NCBI GenBank assembly: GCA_023228125.1
Contig: JALOBT010000006.1
Coordinates: forward strand, 13,866-77,865
DNA length: 64,000 bases
Source: Candidatus Cloacimonadota bacterium
Lineage (GTDB): Bacteria; Cloacimonadota; Cloacimonadia; Cloacimonadales; Cloacimonadaceae
Direction: 5' to 3'
This document shows, in pieces, positions 35,441 to 45,021 of the stretch. The translations under genes and the position numbers were made by a program. How positions within the stretch are numbered: position 1 is the first letter of the stretch; each line of letters starts with the position of its first letter. The notes below the pieces were generated by a model, which worked only from the letters and a program-made list of their open reading frames with translations, searched no databases and was not told the origin of the DNA.

Positions 35441-36777
35441 AGATTCTGATGTTTACTTGGGAATTTCCCCCTCTCATTTCCGGCGGTCTGGGCATGGCCT
35501 GCTATGGGATGGTAAAAGCCCTCTTGAACTTGGGAATAAAGATTGATCTGGTCTTGCCCACCCGTGAAATGGTATATTTCCCCCTGCGCCTGGAAAGCGA
35601 TGTAGATACCCTGCCAGTGGTTTTCTTTGATAAGGCTAAACAAAGCAAGTTTGAAAAACTCAGCTTTAGCAATGAAAGCGAGCGTCTGGAGTATATCGGC
35701 ATTTCTGACAGCCCGGAATCCTATTTCCAATTAGCTTCGATCAAGCGTTATTCCATTTCTTTGAAAAAAGAATATTGGCTTTCGGAGAGAATGAGCAGCG
35801 AAGAACGTGATGTCTGGCGTGAAATGACTAACCACCTGATCGGCGATGAAGACCTCATTCACAAGGTGCAGGAATTCACCCTGCGAGCAGAAAGAATAGC
35901 CAAACTCTTGGAATATGACCTGATCCACGCGCATGATTGGCTTACCTATCCTGCGGGAATGCTGGCCCGGAAGATCAGCACAAAGCCGCTGGTGGTGCAT
36001 ATCCATGCCACCGAATTTGACCGTGCCGGAGGCCCAGGAGATGAGCGAGTGCACAAGATCGAGCATGCCGGAATGACCTACGCAGACAAGGTGATAGCTG
36101 TATCAAAATACACGGCCCAGATGATTATGAGCCGCTACCGCATCGATACAGCCAAGATCCGCATCGTGCACAATGCCTTTACTGTTCCAGAAGACGCAAT
36201 CTTCAGCAAAGACAGGATTTTCAAAGGACCTGTGATTCTCTTTTTGGGACGCATCACTCTTCAAAAAGGTCCGGATTACTTTCTTGAGATGGCGCAAAAG
36301 GTGCTGGAATCACATCCTGACGCCAGGTTTATCATGGCGGGAACAGGTGATATGAGCAGAAAGCTTTTGCGCAGCTCTGCTTCGCTCAAGCTAAAAAACC
36401 GTTTTCTCTTCACTGGATTCCTGAACCGTAAACAGGTGGAAAGAATCCTTAGGGCTTCTGATATCTATGTCTTGCCCTCCGTCTCAGAGCCTTTTGGCAT
36501 CAGCCCCCTGGAAGCCATGGCCTACGGTATTACCTCCGTAATATCCAAGCAGTCCGGAGTGTCCGAAGTAGTGAATCATGCCTTCAAAATCGATTTCTGG
36601 GAAGTTGATCTCTGGGTGGATACCATCAATCATCTCATCGAAAACCCTGAAAAGAACAAAAAGATGGGCATTGATGGCATGCATGAGGTAAACAAAATCC
36701 AGTGGGATGAAGCTGCAGTGAAAATCCGCCAAATCTATTCTGCCACTTTGGCCGAATACATCCGCCATCAAAAATAA
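35437..36777 (+). CDS. Glycogen-synthase-like glycosyltransferase (GT4/GT5 type)
   Basis: 446 residues. The N-terminus MKILMFTWEFPPLISGGLGMACYGMVKAL is the K-x-G-G-L-like donor loop of starch/glycogen synthases, here SGGLG. LIHAHDWLTYPAGM, then FLGRITLQKGPDYFLEMA and the EX7E motif in SEPFGISPLEAMA define a GT-B retaining enzyme. In Bacteroides a similar gene lies between the debranching enzyme and a GH57 gene, as here. It probably elongates or remodels alpha-glucan. The start overlaps the preceding stop (ATGA). Confidence 0.9.
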   Translation: MKILMFTWEFPPLISGGLGMACYGMVKALLNLGIKIDLVLPTREMVYFPLRLESDVDTLPVVFFDKAKQSKFEKLSFSNESERLEYIGISDSPESYFQLASIKRYSISLKKEYWLSERMSSEERDVWREMTNHLIGDEDLIHKVQEFTLRAERIAKLLEYDLIHAHDWLTYPAGMLARKISTKPLVVHIHATEFDRAGGPGDERVHKIEHAGMTYADKVIAVSKYTAQMIMSRYRIDTAKIRIVHNAFTVPEDAIFSKDRIFKGPVILFLGRITLQKGPDYFLEMAQKVLESHPDARFIMAGTGDMSRKLLRSSASLKLKNRFLFTGFLNRKQVERILRASDIYVLPSVSEPFGISPLEAMAYGITSVISKQSGVSEVVNHAFKIDFWEVDLWVDTINHLIENPEKNKKMGIDGMHEVNKIQWDEAAVKIRQIYSATLAEYIRHQK

Positions 36778-36790
36778 AGAGGAGATACTA

Positions 36791-37990
36791 ATGCTGAATA
36801 TCATCTTTTACTTTCAGGTGCACCAACCCTATCGTCTCAGACACTACAACGTATTGGATATCGGTCAGGGAACTCCTATGTTTGATGACAAGCTGAATGG
36901 CGAGGTAATGAAAAAGGTCGCCCAAAAATGCTATTTGCCCACGAATGCCTTACTCTTGAAGCTTATCAAAGAGCATGAAGGCAGATTCAAGGTGGCGTTT
37001 TCCATCACCGGCACCGCTATCGAGCAATTCAAGCTCTACAGTCCCGAGACCTTAGATTCATTCAAAGCCCTGGTAGATACAGGTTGTGTGGAGATTTTGG
37101 GGGAGACCTATTACCACTCTTTGAGCTTTTTATATGACTCCAATGAGTTTTTGGATCAGGTTCATATGCATCGGGATTTGATGATGCAGGAATTCTCTTA
37201 TCACACAGAAACCTTTCGTAATACAGAGCTGATCTATCAGGATCGTCTCTCCGATCTTGTCTTTGAGATAGAAGGCTTTAAGACCATCCTTACCGAAGGT
37301 GTAGACCGCATTTTGCAATGGCGCTCTCCGCTGTATTCCTACAAGAACTATTCCAAACGGATCAATCTCTTGTTCAAATACTATCAATTGGCCGATGACA
37401 TTGCGTTCCGTTTTTCCAATAGGGAATGGCCAGAGTATCCTTTGACGGTGGATAAATTCGTAAGATGGATAGACAAGCTGACCCTGAATGAAAGCAAAGG
37501 CCGCAATCAATTCCTCAATCTCTTCATGGATTATGAGACCTTTGGGGAGCACCAATGGGCCGAGAGCGGTATCTTTGAATTTATGCGGCATTTCCCGGCG
37601 GAAGCACTGAAACATGAGCACCTGGGCTTTGCGCTTCCCAAAGATGCCACGAGCCTTTCAAATTACCAGCAGGAGTCCATTTCCTTTCCCGAAGCGGTTT
37701 CCTGGGCAGATGAAGAGCGTGACCTTTCGGCCTGGTTGGAAAACGACATGCAACACAATGCGATTGAGACCCTGTATGAACTCATTGATAAGATCAAGTC
37801 CAAGGGAGATGAAAAGCTCTTGACTCTTGCCCGCATGCTCAGCACATCAGATCATTTCTATTATATGTGTGCAAAGTACTTCCAGGATGGAGACGTGCAC
37901 AAATATTTCTCGCCTTATGATTCTCCGGATCAGGCTTACATTTATTATATAAACGCTCTGGCAGAGCTGGAAGAAAAACTCCTGAGGTAA
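36791..37990 (+). CDS. Glycoside hydrolase family 57 alpha-amylase-like enzyme
   Basis: 399 residues. GH57 motifs are readable in order: FQVHQPYR (region 1), DTGCVEILGETYYHSL (region 2), FKTILTEGVDRIL (region 3, presumed nucleophile Glu) and FMDYETFGEHQW (region 4, presumed acid/base Asp). No signal peptide, so it acts in the cytoplasm on stored alpha-glucan. A GAGGAG ribosome-binding site precedes the ATG. It is 13 bases after the glycosyltransferase gene and 4 before the regulator gene. Confidence 0.92.
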   Translation: MLNIIFYFQVHQPYRLRHYNVLDIGQGTPMFDDKLNGEVMKKVAQKCYLPTNALLLKLIKEHEGRFKVAFSITGTAIEQFKLYSPETLDSFKALVDTGCVEILGETYYHSLSFLYDSNEFLDQVHMHRDLMMQEFSYHTETFRNTELIYQDRLSDLVFEIEGFKTILTEGVDRILQWRSPLYSYKNYSKRINLLFKYYQLADDIAFRFSNREWPEYPLTVDKFVRWIDKLTLNESKGRNQFLNLFMDYETFGEHQWAESGIFEFMRHFPAEALKHEHLGFALPKDATSLSNYQQESISFPEAVSWADEERDLSAWLENDMQHNAIETLYELIDKIKSKGDEKLLTLARMLSTSDHFYYMCAKYFQDGDVHKYFSPYDSPDQAYIYYINALAELEEKLLR

Positions 37991-37994
37991 AATT

Positions 37995-39416
37995 ATGACC
38001 AAAGGCAAAGTGCTAATCCTTGAAGACGATATCGTCCTGGCGGATCAGATCGCCTTGGTGCTGAAACGTTATTTCTATGAAGTCCTGATCACAGCAAATT
38101 CTGATCTGTTTTTTGAAGAACTCCGGGTCTTCAATCCCGATGTTATCCTTTTGGATGTGTATCTGGTGGGCAGCAAGCTCAACGGCATCCAAGTGCTCAA
38201 ACAGCTCAAAGAAAAGATGGATTTGAACTATAAAGTCATCGTCATCTCTGGCGAAGTAACTTCTGCCCAGGCAAAAGAGATACGCACTCTGGGAGCCTAT
38301 CACTTTATCGAAAAAGGCAGTAATTTTAGCATCAATCAACTGCTTTTACATATAGACAATGCCATCACCCTGAAGCATCAGGAAGAAGAGCATATCGGCC
38401 TGCAGATCGAATACATCAATCTCAAAAAACAATTTACCCGCTCCTTCCCCTTCATCGGAGAAAGTCCGGCGATCAAAAAAGTGCGTGAGCAAATCCACAA
38501 ATTGGCGGAAGTGAATGAAGACCTTTTCCTGATCGGAGAAACCGGTACAGGTAAGGAGGTGGCGGCAAATTATTATTACATCAGCTCCAGCCGTTTTGGC
38601 AAAGTCTTCCACACCTTGAATTGCTCCGCCCTCACCGAGACTTTGATCGAAAGTGAGCTGTTTGGCCATGTCAAAGGTAGCTTTGGAAATTCTGATCGCA
38701 ATAAAACTGGATTCTTTGAAGAATGCAGTGATGGCCTGCTCTTTTTGGACGAGGTCACCAATCTCTCCCTGGTTTCCCAATCCAAGATTCTGCGCGCTAT
38801 TGAAAACAAAGAGATTCAAGTGGTGGGCGGCTCGATGAAGAAAGTAAATACCCGCCTTATCTTTGCTTCAAATGCGAAAATGAGCGTGCTGGCGAATCCT
38901 GATAAGTTCAGACGCGATCTCTTTTTCAGGATCGAAGGCAACATAGTGGAGCTGCCTCCCCTGCGGGAACGTGAAGAAGACATCTTGCTCTTGATGAGCT
39001 TTTTCCTTACCAATTTTTCCCACAAATACAATATCAATGATCAGCTTGATCTTACCACCCTCAAGGATGATCTGCTCAGCTACGCCTGGCCCGGTAATAT
39101 CCGCGAGCTTAGAAACTTCTGTAAGTTCATTATGATAAATGAAAAGAGCATTACCAATGCCACCATTTTGAAGCACCTCAAACAGCGCATGAACGAAGAC
39201 CATAACCCTCAGGAAGTGGATAATTCCAAATACATGCAAATCCATAACCTCAAAGACAGCATGGTAGAATACGAAAGAGACTATCTGATTCACCAGCTCG
39301 AACGCAATAAATGGCATGTAACCAATACGGCAAGAAACATCGGCATCGAACGCACCACTTTGTATAAAAAGATCAAGCAATTTGGCATCCATGCCCCTGC
39401 AGAAGCAAAGGACTAA
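37995..39416 (+). CDS. NtrC-like response regulator lacking the GAFTGA motif
   Basis: 473 residues. Receiver domain 1-125 with acidic pocket EDD (10-12), phosphorylatable Asp54 and a Lys in FIEKG. AAA+ domain: GETGTGKE (Walker A), LLFLDEV (Walker B) and REREEDILLL (arginine fingers region). The loop that contacts sigma-54 should read GAFTGA but is GSFGNS (228-233). C-terminal Fis-type helix-turn-helix (NTARNIGIERTTLYKKIKQ). It may therefore act on sigma-70 promoters or as a repressor. No sensor kinase is adjacent. It sits at the end of the alpha-glucan cluster and may regulate it. Confidence 0.92.
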   Translation: MTKGKVLILEDDIVLADQIALVLKRYFYEVLITANSDLFFEELRVFNPDVILLDVYLVGSKLNGIQVLKQLKEKMDLNYKVIVISGEVTSAQAKEIRTLGAYHFIEKGSNFSINQLLLHIDNAITLKHQEEEHIGLQIEYINLKKQFTRSFPFIGESPAIKKVREQIHKLAEVNEDLFLIGETGTGKEVAANYYYISSSRFGKVFHTLNCSALTETLIESELFGHVKGSFGNSDRNKTGFFEECSDGLLFLDEVTNLSLVSQSKILRAIENKEIQVVGGSMKKVNTRLIFASNAKMSVLANPDKFRRDLFFRIEGNIVELPPLREREEDILLLMSFFLTNFSHKYNINDQLDLTTLKDDLLSYAWPGNIRELRNFCKFIMINEKSITNATILKHLKQRMNEDHNPQEVDNSKYMQIHNLKDSMVEYERDYLIHQLERNKWHVTNTARNIGIERTTLYKKIKQFGIHAPAEAKD

Positions 39417-39418
39417 AT

Positions 39419-40282
39419 ATGCTGAAGGATAATCTCGGTCTGCGCCTCTTCGCCTTGTTATTGGCTATATTCTTATGGCTGCAATCCGCCTTGATCTCAG
39501 AGCAGCGCAGTGTGGTATCTCTACCTATCAATTTGCTTTCCGTGCCGCAAAACATCACCCTGGAGAATTTCCCCAGCTCGATCCCTTTTGCTGTGCGCGG
39601 CAAAGGCCTGGATATTATCCGTTTGATGATGGCCAAGCCCAGAGTGAATATAGATGCCAGTAAGATCACTCCGAATACAGACGTAATATCCTTGCAGGAC
39701 TATTCCATAGACTTGCCTGATAATATCAATGTGAGCCTGCTGGGCCCTGCTGAATCCGACCAATTGACCATTCAGGCCGATATCTTTCATCAAAAGGTAG
39801 TTCCAGTCCAGCTTGACTTTGAAAACGCCTATACTGAGAACCGCTTCAAAGAATTACGCTATAATATCGATCCAGATCGCGTGACCATCTTTGGCCAAAA
39901 AAAGAGAATTAGGAACGTGAATGCCATCCTTACCAAGAAGGTGGATCAAGAGACTTTGACAAATGACAGCGCCGAACTGAAGCTCAATATCCCTGCGGAT
40001 ATCACAAGCTCTGAAACTAAGGTTTTACTCACCATTTCCGGCGCAGATCAGGCCACCCGTGTCTTTCCCAATATAGCTTTACCAGCAGGCTATCTACCTG
40101 CCCGGGTGGCAGTAAGATTGCAAGCACCGGCCGCTGCGTTGGATGCTGTAAAGCCGAATCAAATCACAGCCCGGGTGAGTGATAAGGCGGATGAAAATGG
40201 ACTTTATACGGTGGAGCTTACTCTGCCCGAAGGCACCCAGGCCATTGCTATCACCCCCAGTAAGGTGCGAGCTCGTAAATGA
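39419..40282 (+). CDS. YbbR-domain membrane-anchored protein
   Basis: 287 residues. One N-terminal membrane helix (LRLFALLLAIFLWLQSAL) is followed by three YbbR-like beta domains, beginning QRSVVSLPINLLSVPQNITLENFPSSIPFAVRGKGLDI. YbbR proteins usually sit beside diadenylate cyclase (cdaA) and regulate it; no cdaA is in this window. The start lies 2 bases after the regulator's stop, and the end overlaps tsaD by 4 bases. Confidence 0.85.
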   Translation: MLKDNLGLRLFALLLAIFLWLQSALISEQRSVVSLPINLLSVPQNITLENFPSSIPFAVRGKGLDIIRLMMAKPRVNIDASKITPNTDVISLQDYSIDLPDNINVSLLGPAESDQLTIQADIFHQKVVPVQLDFENAYTENRFKELRYNIDPDRVTIFGQKKRIRNVNAILTKKVDQETLTNDSAELKLNIPADITSSETKVLLTISGADQATRVFPNIALPAGYLPARVAVRLQAPAAALDAVKPNQITARVSDKADENGLYTVELTLPEGTQAIAITPSKVRARK

Positions 40283-41289
40283 GCCTGATCTTATCCTTTG
40301 AATCATCATGTGATGACACCTCCGTGGCAATCCTCAATACCGATTATGAAGTTTTGGTAAATCTGATTTCCAGCCAACCGGAGCATCTGGATTTTGGCGG
40401 AGTACTACCCGAGCTGGCCTCCCGTCTGCACATGAAAAACATCATGCACATGACCCAGATTGCCCTGCAGAAGGCGAACACCAGCCTGAGTGAGATAGAT
40501 GCCATCGCAGTATCCATAAATCCAGGATTGATCGGCTCTCTGATCGTGGGTCTGGCCTTTGCCAAAGCTCTGGCCTGGAGCCTGCAAAGGCCGCTGATCA
40601 CAGTGAACCATCTTCTCAGCCATATCTTTGCAAATTACATTGATCATCCAGATCTGAAACCGCCCTTTTTGGCTCTGGTTGTTTCTGGCGGGCACACAGA
40701 ACTTGTAGATTTCAAGAGTGCTACAGATTTTGAGATCGTAGGCAAGACCCTTGATGACGCGGCAGGGGAAACCTTTGACAAAGCAGCCAAGCTCCTGGGT
40801 CTGGGCTTTCCCGGAGGTCCGATTATCGATGAACTTGCGAGTGGGGGAGATGCTGGATTCGTCAAATTACCAAATCCTTTGCCTCAAAAGGATAACTATA
40901 ATTTTAGTTATAGCGGCCTGAAAACTGCGATCAGGACTTACATTATCAGCCAAAGCCCGGAATACCTGCAAGAACATGAATCTGATATTGCGGCCAGCAT
41001 CCAGGCAGCCATCATCCGTCCCTTGATCTCAAAAACCATCCGAAAGGCCAGAGAACTTCATCATCGCCAAATCCTCATCGCTGGAGGCGTGGCGGCAAAT
41101 TCCGCCCTGCGTGTCGAGCTGCTACAGCAAGCTGCCAAATACGATATCAAGGTCTTTTTCCCATCTCTCAAGCTCTGTATGGACAATGCCGCCATGGTCG
41201 CAGCGGCTGCTATACCAAAATTCAAAGCCGGCCTTTTTGCCGATCTTTCGGTAAATGCCAATTCCATCAAAGGCACGAAGCTGCTATAG
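40279..41289 (+). CDS. tsaD: tRNA threonylcarbamoyladenosine synthase subunit TsaD
   Basis: 336 residues, the standard length. ASKHA-fold protein that transfers threonylcarbamoyl to A37 of ANN-reading tRNAs together with TsaB and TsaE. Motifs: SFESSCDDTSVAI, PELASRLHMKNI, the metal-binding HxxxH in NHLLSHIF, LVVSGGHTELV, GETFDKAAKLLGLGFPGGP and LIAGGVAANSALR. It is essential or near-essential in most bacteria. The ATG overlaps the ybbR-like stop. Confidence 0.97.
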   Translation: MSLILSFESSCDDTSVAILNTDYEVLVNLISSQPEHLDFGGVLPELASRLHMKNIMHMTQIALQKANTSLSEIDAIAVSINPGLIGSLIVGLAFAKALAWSLQRPLITVNHLLSHIFANYIDHPDLKPPFLALVVSGGHTELVDFKSATDFEIVGKTLDDAAGETFDKAAKLLGLGFPGGPIIDELASGGDAGFVKLPNPLPQKDNYNFSYSGLKTAIRTYIISQSPEYLQEHESDIAASIQAAIIRPLISKTIRKARELHHRQILIAGGVAANSALRVELLQQAAKYDIKVFFPSLKLCMDNAAMVAAAAIPKFKAGLFADLSVNANSIKGTKLL

Positions 41290-41325
41290 CTCTTCCTGGA
41301 TTATCAAAGCTAAACGGGTTTTAGA

Positions 41326-42198
41326 ATGGATTCACCACAAAGTTCAAATCATAAGTATCCAGGTTTTTTAACCATAGACGTTGAGGATTATTATCATATC
41401 CTCGGGGTAAGCGGTACGCCTCCGGTTCAGCACTGGGACAAGCTAAACTCCCGCGTAGAGCTTGGAATGCAGAAGTATTTTGAGCTTTTGGAGCAGAAAA
41501 ACATCAAGGCTACGCTGTTCTTTTTGGGCTATATTGCCTCAAAGCATCCGCAATTGGTTCGCAAAGCAGTGGAGCTTGGACACGAGATCGCCTCTCATGG
41601 CATGTATCATCAACAGATAGGCATACTTGGTCAAAAGGCGTTTTATCGTGATGCTCTGGATTCCCGCAAACTCCTGGAAGACATCTCAGGAAAGCAGCTC
41701 AGAGGCTGGCGAAGCCCCGGATTCTCCATCGGAAAAGACACTCCCTGGTTTTTTGACACGCTCAGCGAGGCGGGCTATTCCTACGATTCCTCCATCACGC
41801 CATACAACAAGTCGCACAGAATGCTCTGTGGAGGTTCCCTAAGGCCAGAGTTTATCTCTACCCAGTCCGGCAAGATCCTGGAATTTCCCATCACAGTAAT
41901 AAAGATAGGCCAGCTCAGGCTTAGTATGTTTGGGGGTGGTTATCTGCGTTTCTTCCCCTACTGGCTGATTTCCCTGATGAAAGAACGCGTCCTTAGCACT
42001 TATCCACTCACCATATACATCCATCCCCGTGAGCTGGATCCTCATCACCCGCAGCTTGAGATGAACCTCAAACGCAGATTCATGAGCTATGTGAATATGG
42101 ACTCAGTTCCCGCAAAGCTTGAAATGCTTTTGGATGCCACGAATTATCTGACTTTGGGAGATTATTATGATTTGCTCACAACCGAAAAGCAGCAATAA
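41326..42198 (+). CDS. Polysaccharide deacetylase with DUF3473-like tail
   Basis: 290 residues. NodB-type domain: LTIDVEDYYHI (catalytic Asp), HEIASHGMYHQQ (metal His pair) and GWRSPGFSIG. The C-terminal part, TIYIHPRELDPHHPQLEMNLKRRFMSY, matches the DUF3473 extension of deacetylases that accompany XrtA-type exopolysaccharide loci. No signal peptide, so it probably works in the cytoplasm on a lipid-linked sugar. It is 16.5 kb from the polysaccharide locus but could belong to that pathway. Confidence 0.9.
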   Translation: MDSPQSSNHKYPGFLTIDVEDYYHILGVSGTPPVQHWDKLNSRVELGMQKYFELLEQKNIKATLFFLGYIASKHPQLVRKAVELGHEIASHGMYHQQIGILGQKAFYRDALDSRKLLEDISGKQLRGWRSPGFSIGKDTPWFFDTLSEAGYSYDSSITPYNKSHRMLCGGSLRPEFISTQSGKILEFPITVIKIGQLRLSMFGGGYLRFFPYWLISLMKERVLSTYPLTIYIHPRELDPHHPQLEMNLKRRFMSYVNMDSVPAKLEMLLDATNYLTLGDYYDLLTTEKQQ

Positions 42199-42832
42199 AA
42201 TTACCTCAAAATTCTTTGATGGCTATGCCCAGGATTTTGATTCCATTTACGGAAGCGGGAAAAGTAGGTTCTCACGTTTTGTGAACCGGTATCTTCGCCA
42301 AAGCATTGTTAGGCGTTTTGAACTAACTCTGATGGCCTGCCAGGATTTAGAGGACAAAAGTATCCTCGATGTGGGATGCGGCCCAGGGCACTACTGCTTA
42401 GCGCTTGCCAGGAAAGGTGCAAAGAGGGTGTATGGGATCGATTTCGCGCCCCAGATGATAGCTCTGGCCTCACAAAAAGCCCTTGAGAATAAGGTGCAGG
42501 ATGTCTGCCACTTTGAAGTCAGGGATTTCTTCAGCATTTCTGAGGAGCAGTACCATTACCTGATTATGATGGGGTTCATGGACTACATCGAAGACGCCCG
42601 GGCCTGTGTGGAAAAAGCTATGGCACTGTGCCTGGAAAAGGCATTCTTCAGTTTTCCCGTTTCTGGTGGTTTGCTGGCCTGGCAGAGAAAGCTGCGCTAC
42701 AGATCGAAGTGTCCGCTCTATATGTATTCATACCAGGATATTCAAAGCCTTTTCCGCTCCATTCCAGGCCTGCGGTTCAAGATCCGCAAGATCGACCGCG
42801 ACTTTTGGGTGGAAGCCTGGAAGCAGAGCTGA
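42167..42832 (+). CDS. Class I SAM-dependent methyltransferase
   Basis: 221 residues. The S-adenosylmethionine site is DVGCGPGHYCLALARKGAKRVYGIDFAPQMI (residues about 68-98), motif I and the acidic end of beta 2. The substrate is unknown; the weak similarity to ubiquinone/small-molecule methyltransferases is not decisive. The ATG at 42167 has GGGAG 5 bases upstream and overlaps the deacetylase by 32 bases, implying coupled translation and perhaps action on the same glycan. Confidence 0.87.
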   Translation: MICSQPKSSNKITSKFFDGYAQDFDSIYGSGKSRFSRFVNRYLRQSIVRRFELTLMACQDLEDKSILDVGCGPGHYCLALARKGAKRVYGIDFAPQMIALASQKALENKVQDVCHFEVRDFFSISEEQYHYLIMMGFMDYIEDARACVEKAMALCLEKAFFSFPVSGGLLAWQRKLRYRSKCPLYMYSYQDIQSLFRSIPGLRFKIRKIDRDFWVEAWKQS

Positions 42833-42870
42833 AGAGTCCAGATTCGATTTTCACAGAAAGAGGCATTATC

Positions 42871-44334
42871 TCACTTGCAATATACTATCTTGTTGCGGTA
42901 TTTGCTTCCCTTGATATCTTCGCTGTGCACATAGTAAATGCCGCTGCTACCCAGGCTTTTTGCAGAAGGTAAATATGCTTCATCATAAAGCAATTGTCCG
43001 CGCAGATTGTAGATGCGCACCCGCTTTAGCTGGGCGCAGGAGCTATCCTTCAATACGGCATCTTGAGTAAGGGGATTGGGGTACAAGGCCAATTCTGGAG
43101 TTTGAATATGGGTATCATCCAGATTGTGGGTGGGCTGGGTAAAGAGCTCATCAAGCGCAAAATATTGCGGCTCTTGAGTATAAGCAGCATAGTAGGGAGT
43201 AGCATTTGCCCAAAGCAAGGCATTCTGAGAGGGGATGTATTGGATCATCATCAAATTGCTGCTAACTCCCCCAGCCCCTTTCATGATCTGCCACTGCCGT
43301 GGCATATCCACTTTGTCACTTACGGCCAGCGAATCAGCAATCCTGGCATATCTCCCACAATATGCAGCATCGGTTAGCAGCCTGAAATGATTGGTCGCAG
43401 CCAGATTATCTCCGGCAATGCCACTGTTTTCTGCCTGCCCTCTGCGCACTGTACCAGTATTGTTGGTTTCCACGATGTAGGCGCGGGAGGAATCTGGCCA
43501 TTCTTGAACATTATGGATGATGCTGCCGGAGAGATGATTCCCAGTGAAAAGCGCCGAAAAGACATCCTCCGTGCTGTACAGGCCATCACCATTAAAATCC
43601 CGGCGTTCGATGCCACTGCGCAGGTCCAGTAATACTGTGCTGAGCTCATCGTCATCAACGTTTGGATGTGCATTTCCCACATTCAGAAATACTGCTGCCT
43701 GCGCTTCGTTGATCGCAGAAAGAGCTCCTATCAATCCCGGATATCCAAAACTTAGCCAGGGCATCTCATCCACTTCGCTGGGATGATGCACAGTAAGCAC
43801 CGAATTGTTGATCAGCGTTTGCGATCGTGTCCAATCCAAAAGGCGGGTAATCTGCAGTTTTCCCTGCAAATCAGGATCACTGAGCGTAGCATTTCCCCAG
43901 CTTGACAGGGATGAGCAGGCTATTTGCCCTGTAGCCAGATCCACCACGGCATTTACAAAGAGCAAATCACTTACATTCAGATCGCGGCCCAAACCCTGAT
44001 GATACATGTCCGTTCCAGACTCCTGCATTCCGGTAATAATCCCTTGAACCTCTTGCAGATAGCGGGCATCCACTACAAAGTGATTCTGGTAATATTGCAG
44101 ATAGCTGTTGTAGATGGCGGGGCTGTTGCTCATCGCGCTCGCAAAGAAATATTCCCGGAACACAGCCATGATCTGCTCACCCATCAGATATCCCATCGCC
44201 TGACCGCGCTCGTAATGCGTCCCCCACACGTGTAAGAGATAGCGATCTCCCAGATCATCGATTCTGCCATTCACCGCCAGCAAAGCGTTTCCGCTCAGCC
44301 ATATAATCAAAGCAATAATTAGTATTTTTTTCAT
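42871..44334 (-). CDS. Secreted C45-type (acyl-CoA:6-APA acyltransferase-like) hydrolase with type IX tail
   Basis: 487 residues from the ATG at 44334, which has GAGG 4-5 bases upstream; a GTG lies two codons earlier. The signal peptide is MKKILIIALIIWLSGNALLA. GTHYERGQAMGYLMGEQI is the start of the Phospholipase B/C45 Ntn-hydrolase fold, and ACSSLSSWGNAT supplies the presumed nucleophile Cys140, which would need self-cleavage before it. DFNGDGLYSTEDVFSAL resembles a calcium-binding EF loop. The C-terminus (LALYPNPLTQ, IYNLRGQLLYDEAY, SGIYYVHSE) is a type IX sorting domain. It converges with the methyltransferase gene. Substrate unknown. Confidence 0.85.
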   Translation of the reverse strand: MKKILIIALIIWLSGNALLAVNGRIDDLGDRYLLHVWGTHYERGQAMGYLMGEQIMAVFREYFFASAMSNSPAIYNSYLQYYQNHFVVDARYLQEVQGIITGMQESGTDMYHQGLGRDLNVSDLLFVNAVVDLATGQIACSSLSSWGNATLSDPDLQGKLQITRLLDWTRSQTLINNSVLTVHHPSEVDEMPWLSFGYPGLIGALSAINEAQAAVFLNVGNAHPNVDDDELSTVLLDLRSGIERRDFNGDGLYSTEDVFSALFTGNHLSGSIIHNVQEWPDSSRAYIVETNNTGTVRRGQAENSGIAGDNLAATNHFRLLTDAAYCGRYARIADSLAVSDKVDMPRQWQIMKGAGGVSSNLMMIQYIPSQNALLWANATPYYAAYTQEPQYFALDELFTQPTHNLDDTHIQTPELALYPNPLTQDAVLKDSSCAQLKRVRIYNLRGQLLYDEAYLPSAKSLGSSGIYYVHSEDIKGSKYRNKIVYCK

Positions 44335-44515
44335 ATTCACCTCTGTGGCGATTTCAAATCAGAGGCTCCACCTGTCAAGACAAAACTCGCACAAGAGCAA
44401 TATAATCTTGCAAATCTATGTATATCTTTCCCAAGAGCTTTGCCTGCACTCAAGGATCCATAACTGTCTATGCTCTGGGGATGCAATGATTATGCCCTAA
44501 ACCATGGTTAAAATA

Positions 44516-44591
44516 TGGAGCGGGCAACGGGACTCGAACCCGCGACCCCCAGCTTGGGAAGCTAATGCTCTACCAACTGAGCTATGCCCGC
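44516..44591 (-). tRNA. tRNA-Gly (anticodon CCC)
   Basis: The complete cloverleaf reads on the minus strand: a 7-bp acceptor stem GCGGGCA/TGCCCGC, D-arm GCTC...GAGC, anticodon stem TTAGC/GCTGG with loop TTCCCAA (anticodon CCC), and T-arm GCGGG TTCGAGT CCCGT. The discriminator is U and the CCA end is encoded (44516-44518). Confidence 0.95.
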
Positions 44592-45021
44592 TCACTATGA
44601 TCACACTCAAAATAACCTGCCTAAATGTCAAGAGTTTTTACAAGCTCATTGAATATTTAAAAGTCAGACAGCATAGTGTCCACGCATAGAAAGCCCGGTC
44701 TTTGAAGTGATGTCTCAAAGGTTGGTGCAGATTCCAAGTTATAATTTTTAAGATTGTTTGAAAAAGTTTCTATCTTTTCGTTTGGTGTTATCTTACTGAG
44801 GCCAAATGCTTTCAGGCTTAGTTATATTTCTTCCAGGACTGGTCTGCACCCCTTTGTTGTGGTAAAGATACCGTGGGGAAAAAGGGTTTGTCATTGCTTA
44901 TGCTTACTATCGGTAAGAGCCCAACCCGATGTCCACGGTACTCAGTAGCGCAGAATTGATAACCAAAAAACCCGGAGCAATCCCCGGGTTTTATATATGC
45001 GATCTCTTTGTTTATGGGATA
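44592..45021. other. Gene-free stretch with a terminator
   Basis: 430 bases between the tRNA-Gly gene and the solute-binding protein gene. Apart from the hairpin at 44965-44992 I see no gene, repeat or conserved signal; short open frames here lack ribosome-binding sites and recognisable products. Confidence 0.6.
44965..44992 (-). terminator. Terminator of the solute-binding protein gene
   Basis: AAAACCCGG at 44967-44975 pairs with CCGGGTTTT at 44984-44992 around an 8-base loop. On the minus strand it is followed by a run of six T, 30 bases after the stop codon. Confidence 0.85.

Noticed and set aside
44504..44689. Plus-strand open frame of 61 codons starting MVKIWSGQRDSN
   Set aside because: It runs antisense through the tRNA-Gly gene; this is the well-known false protein produced by translating tRNA complements.
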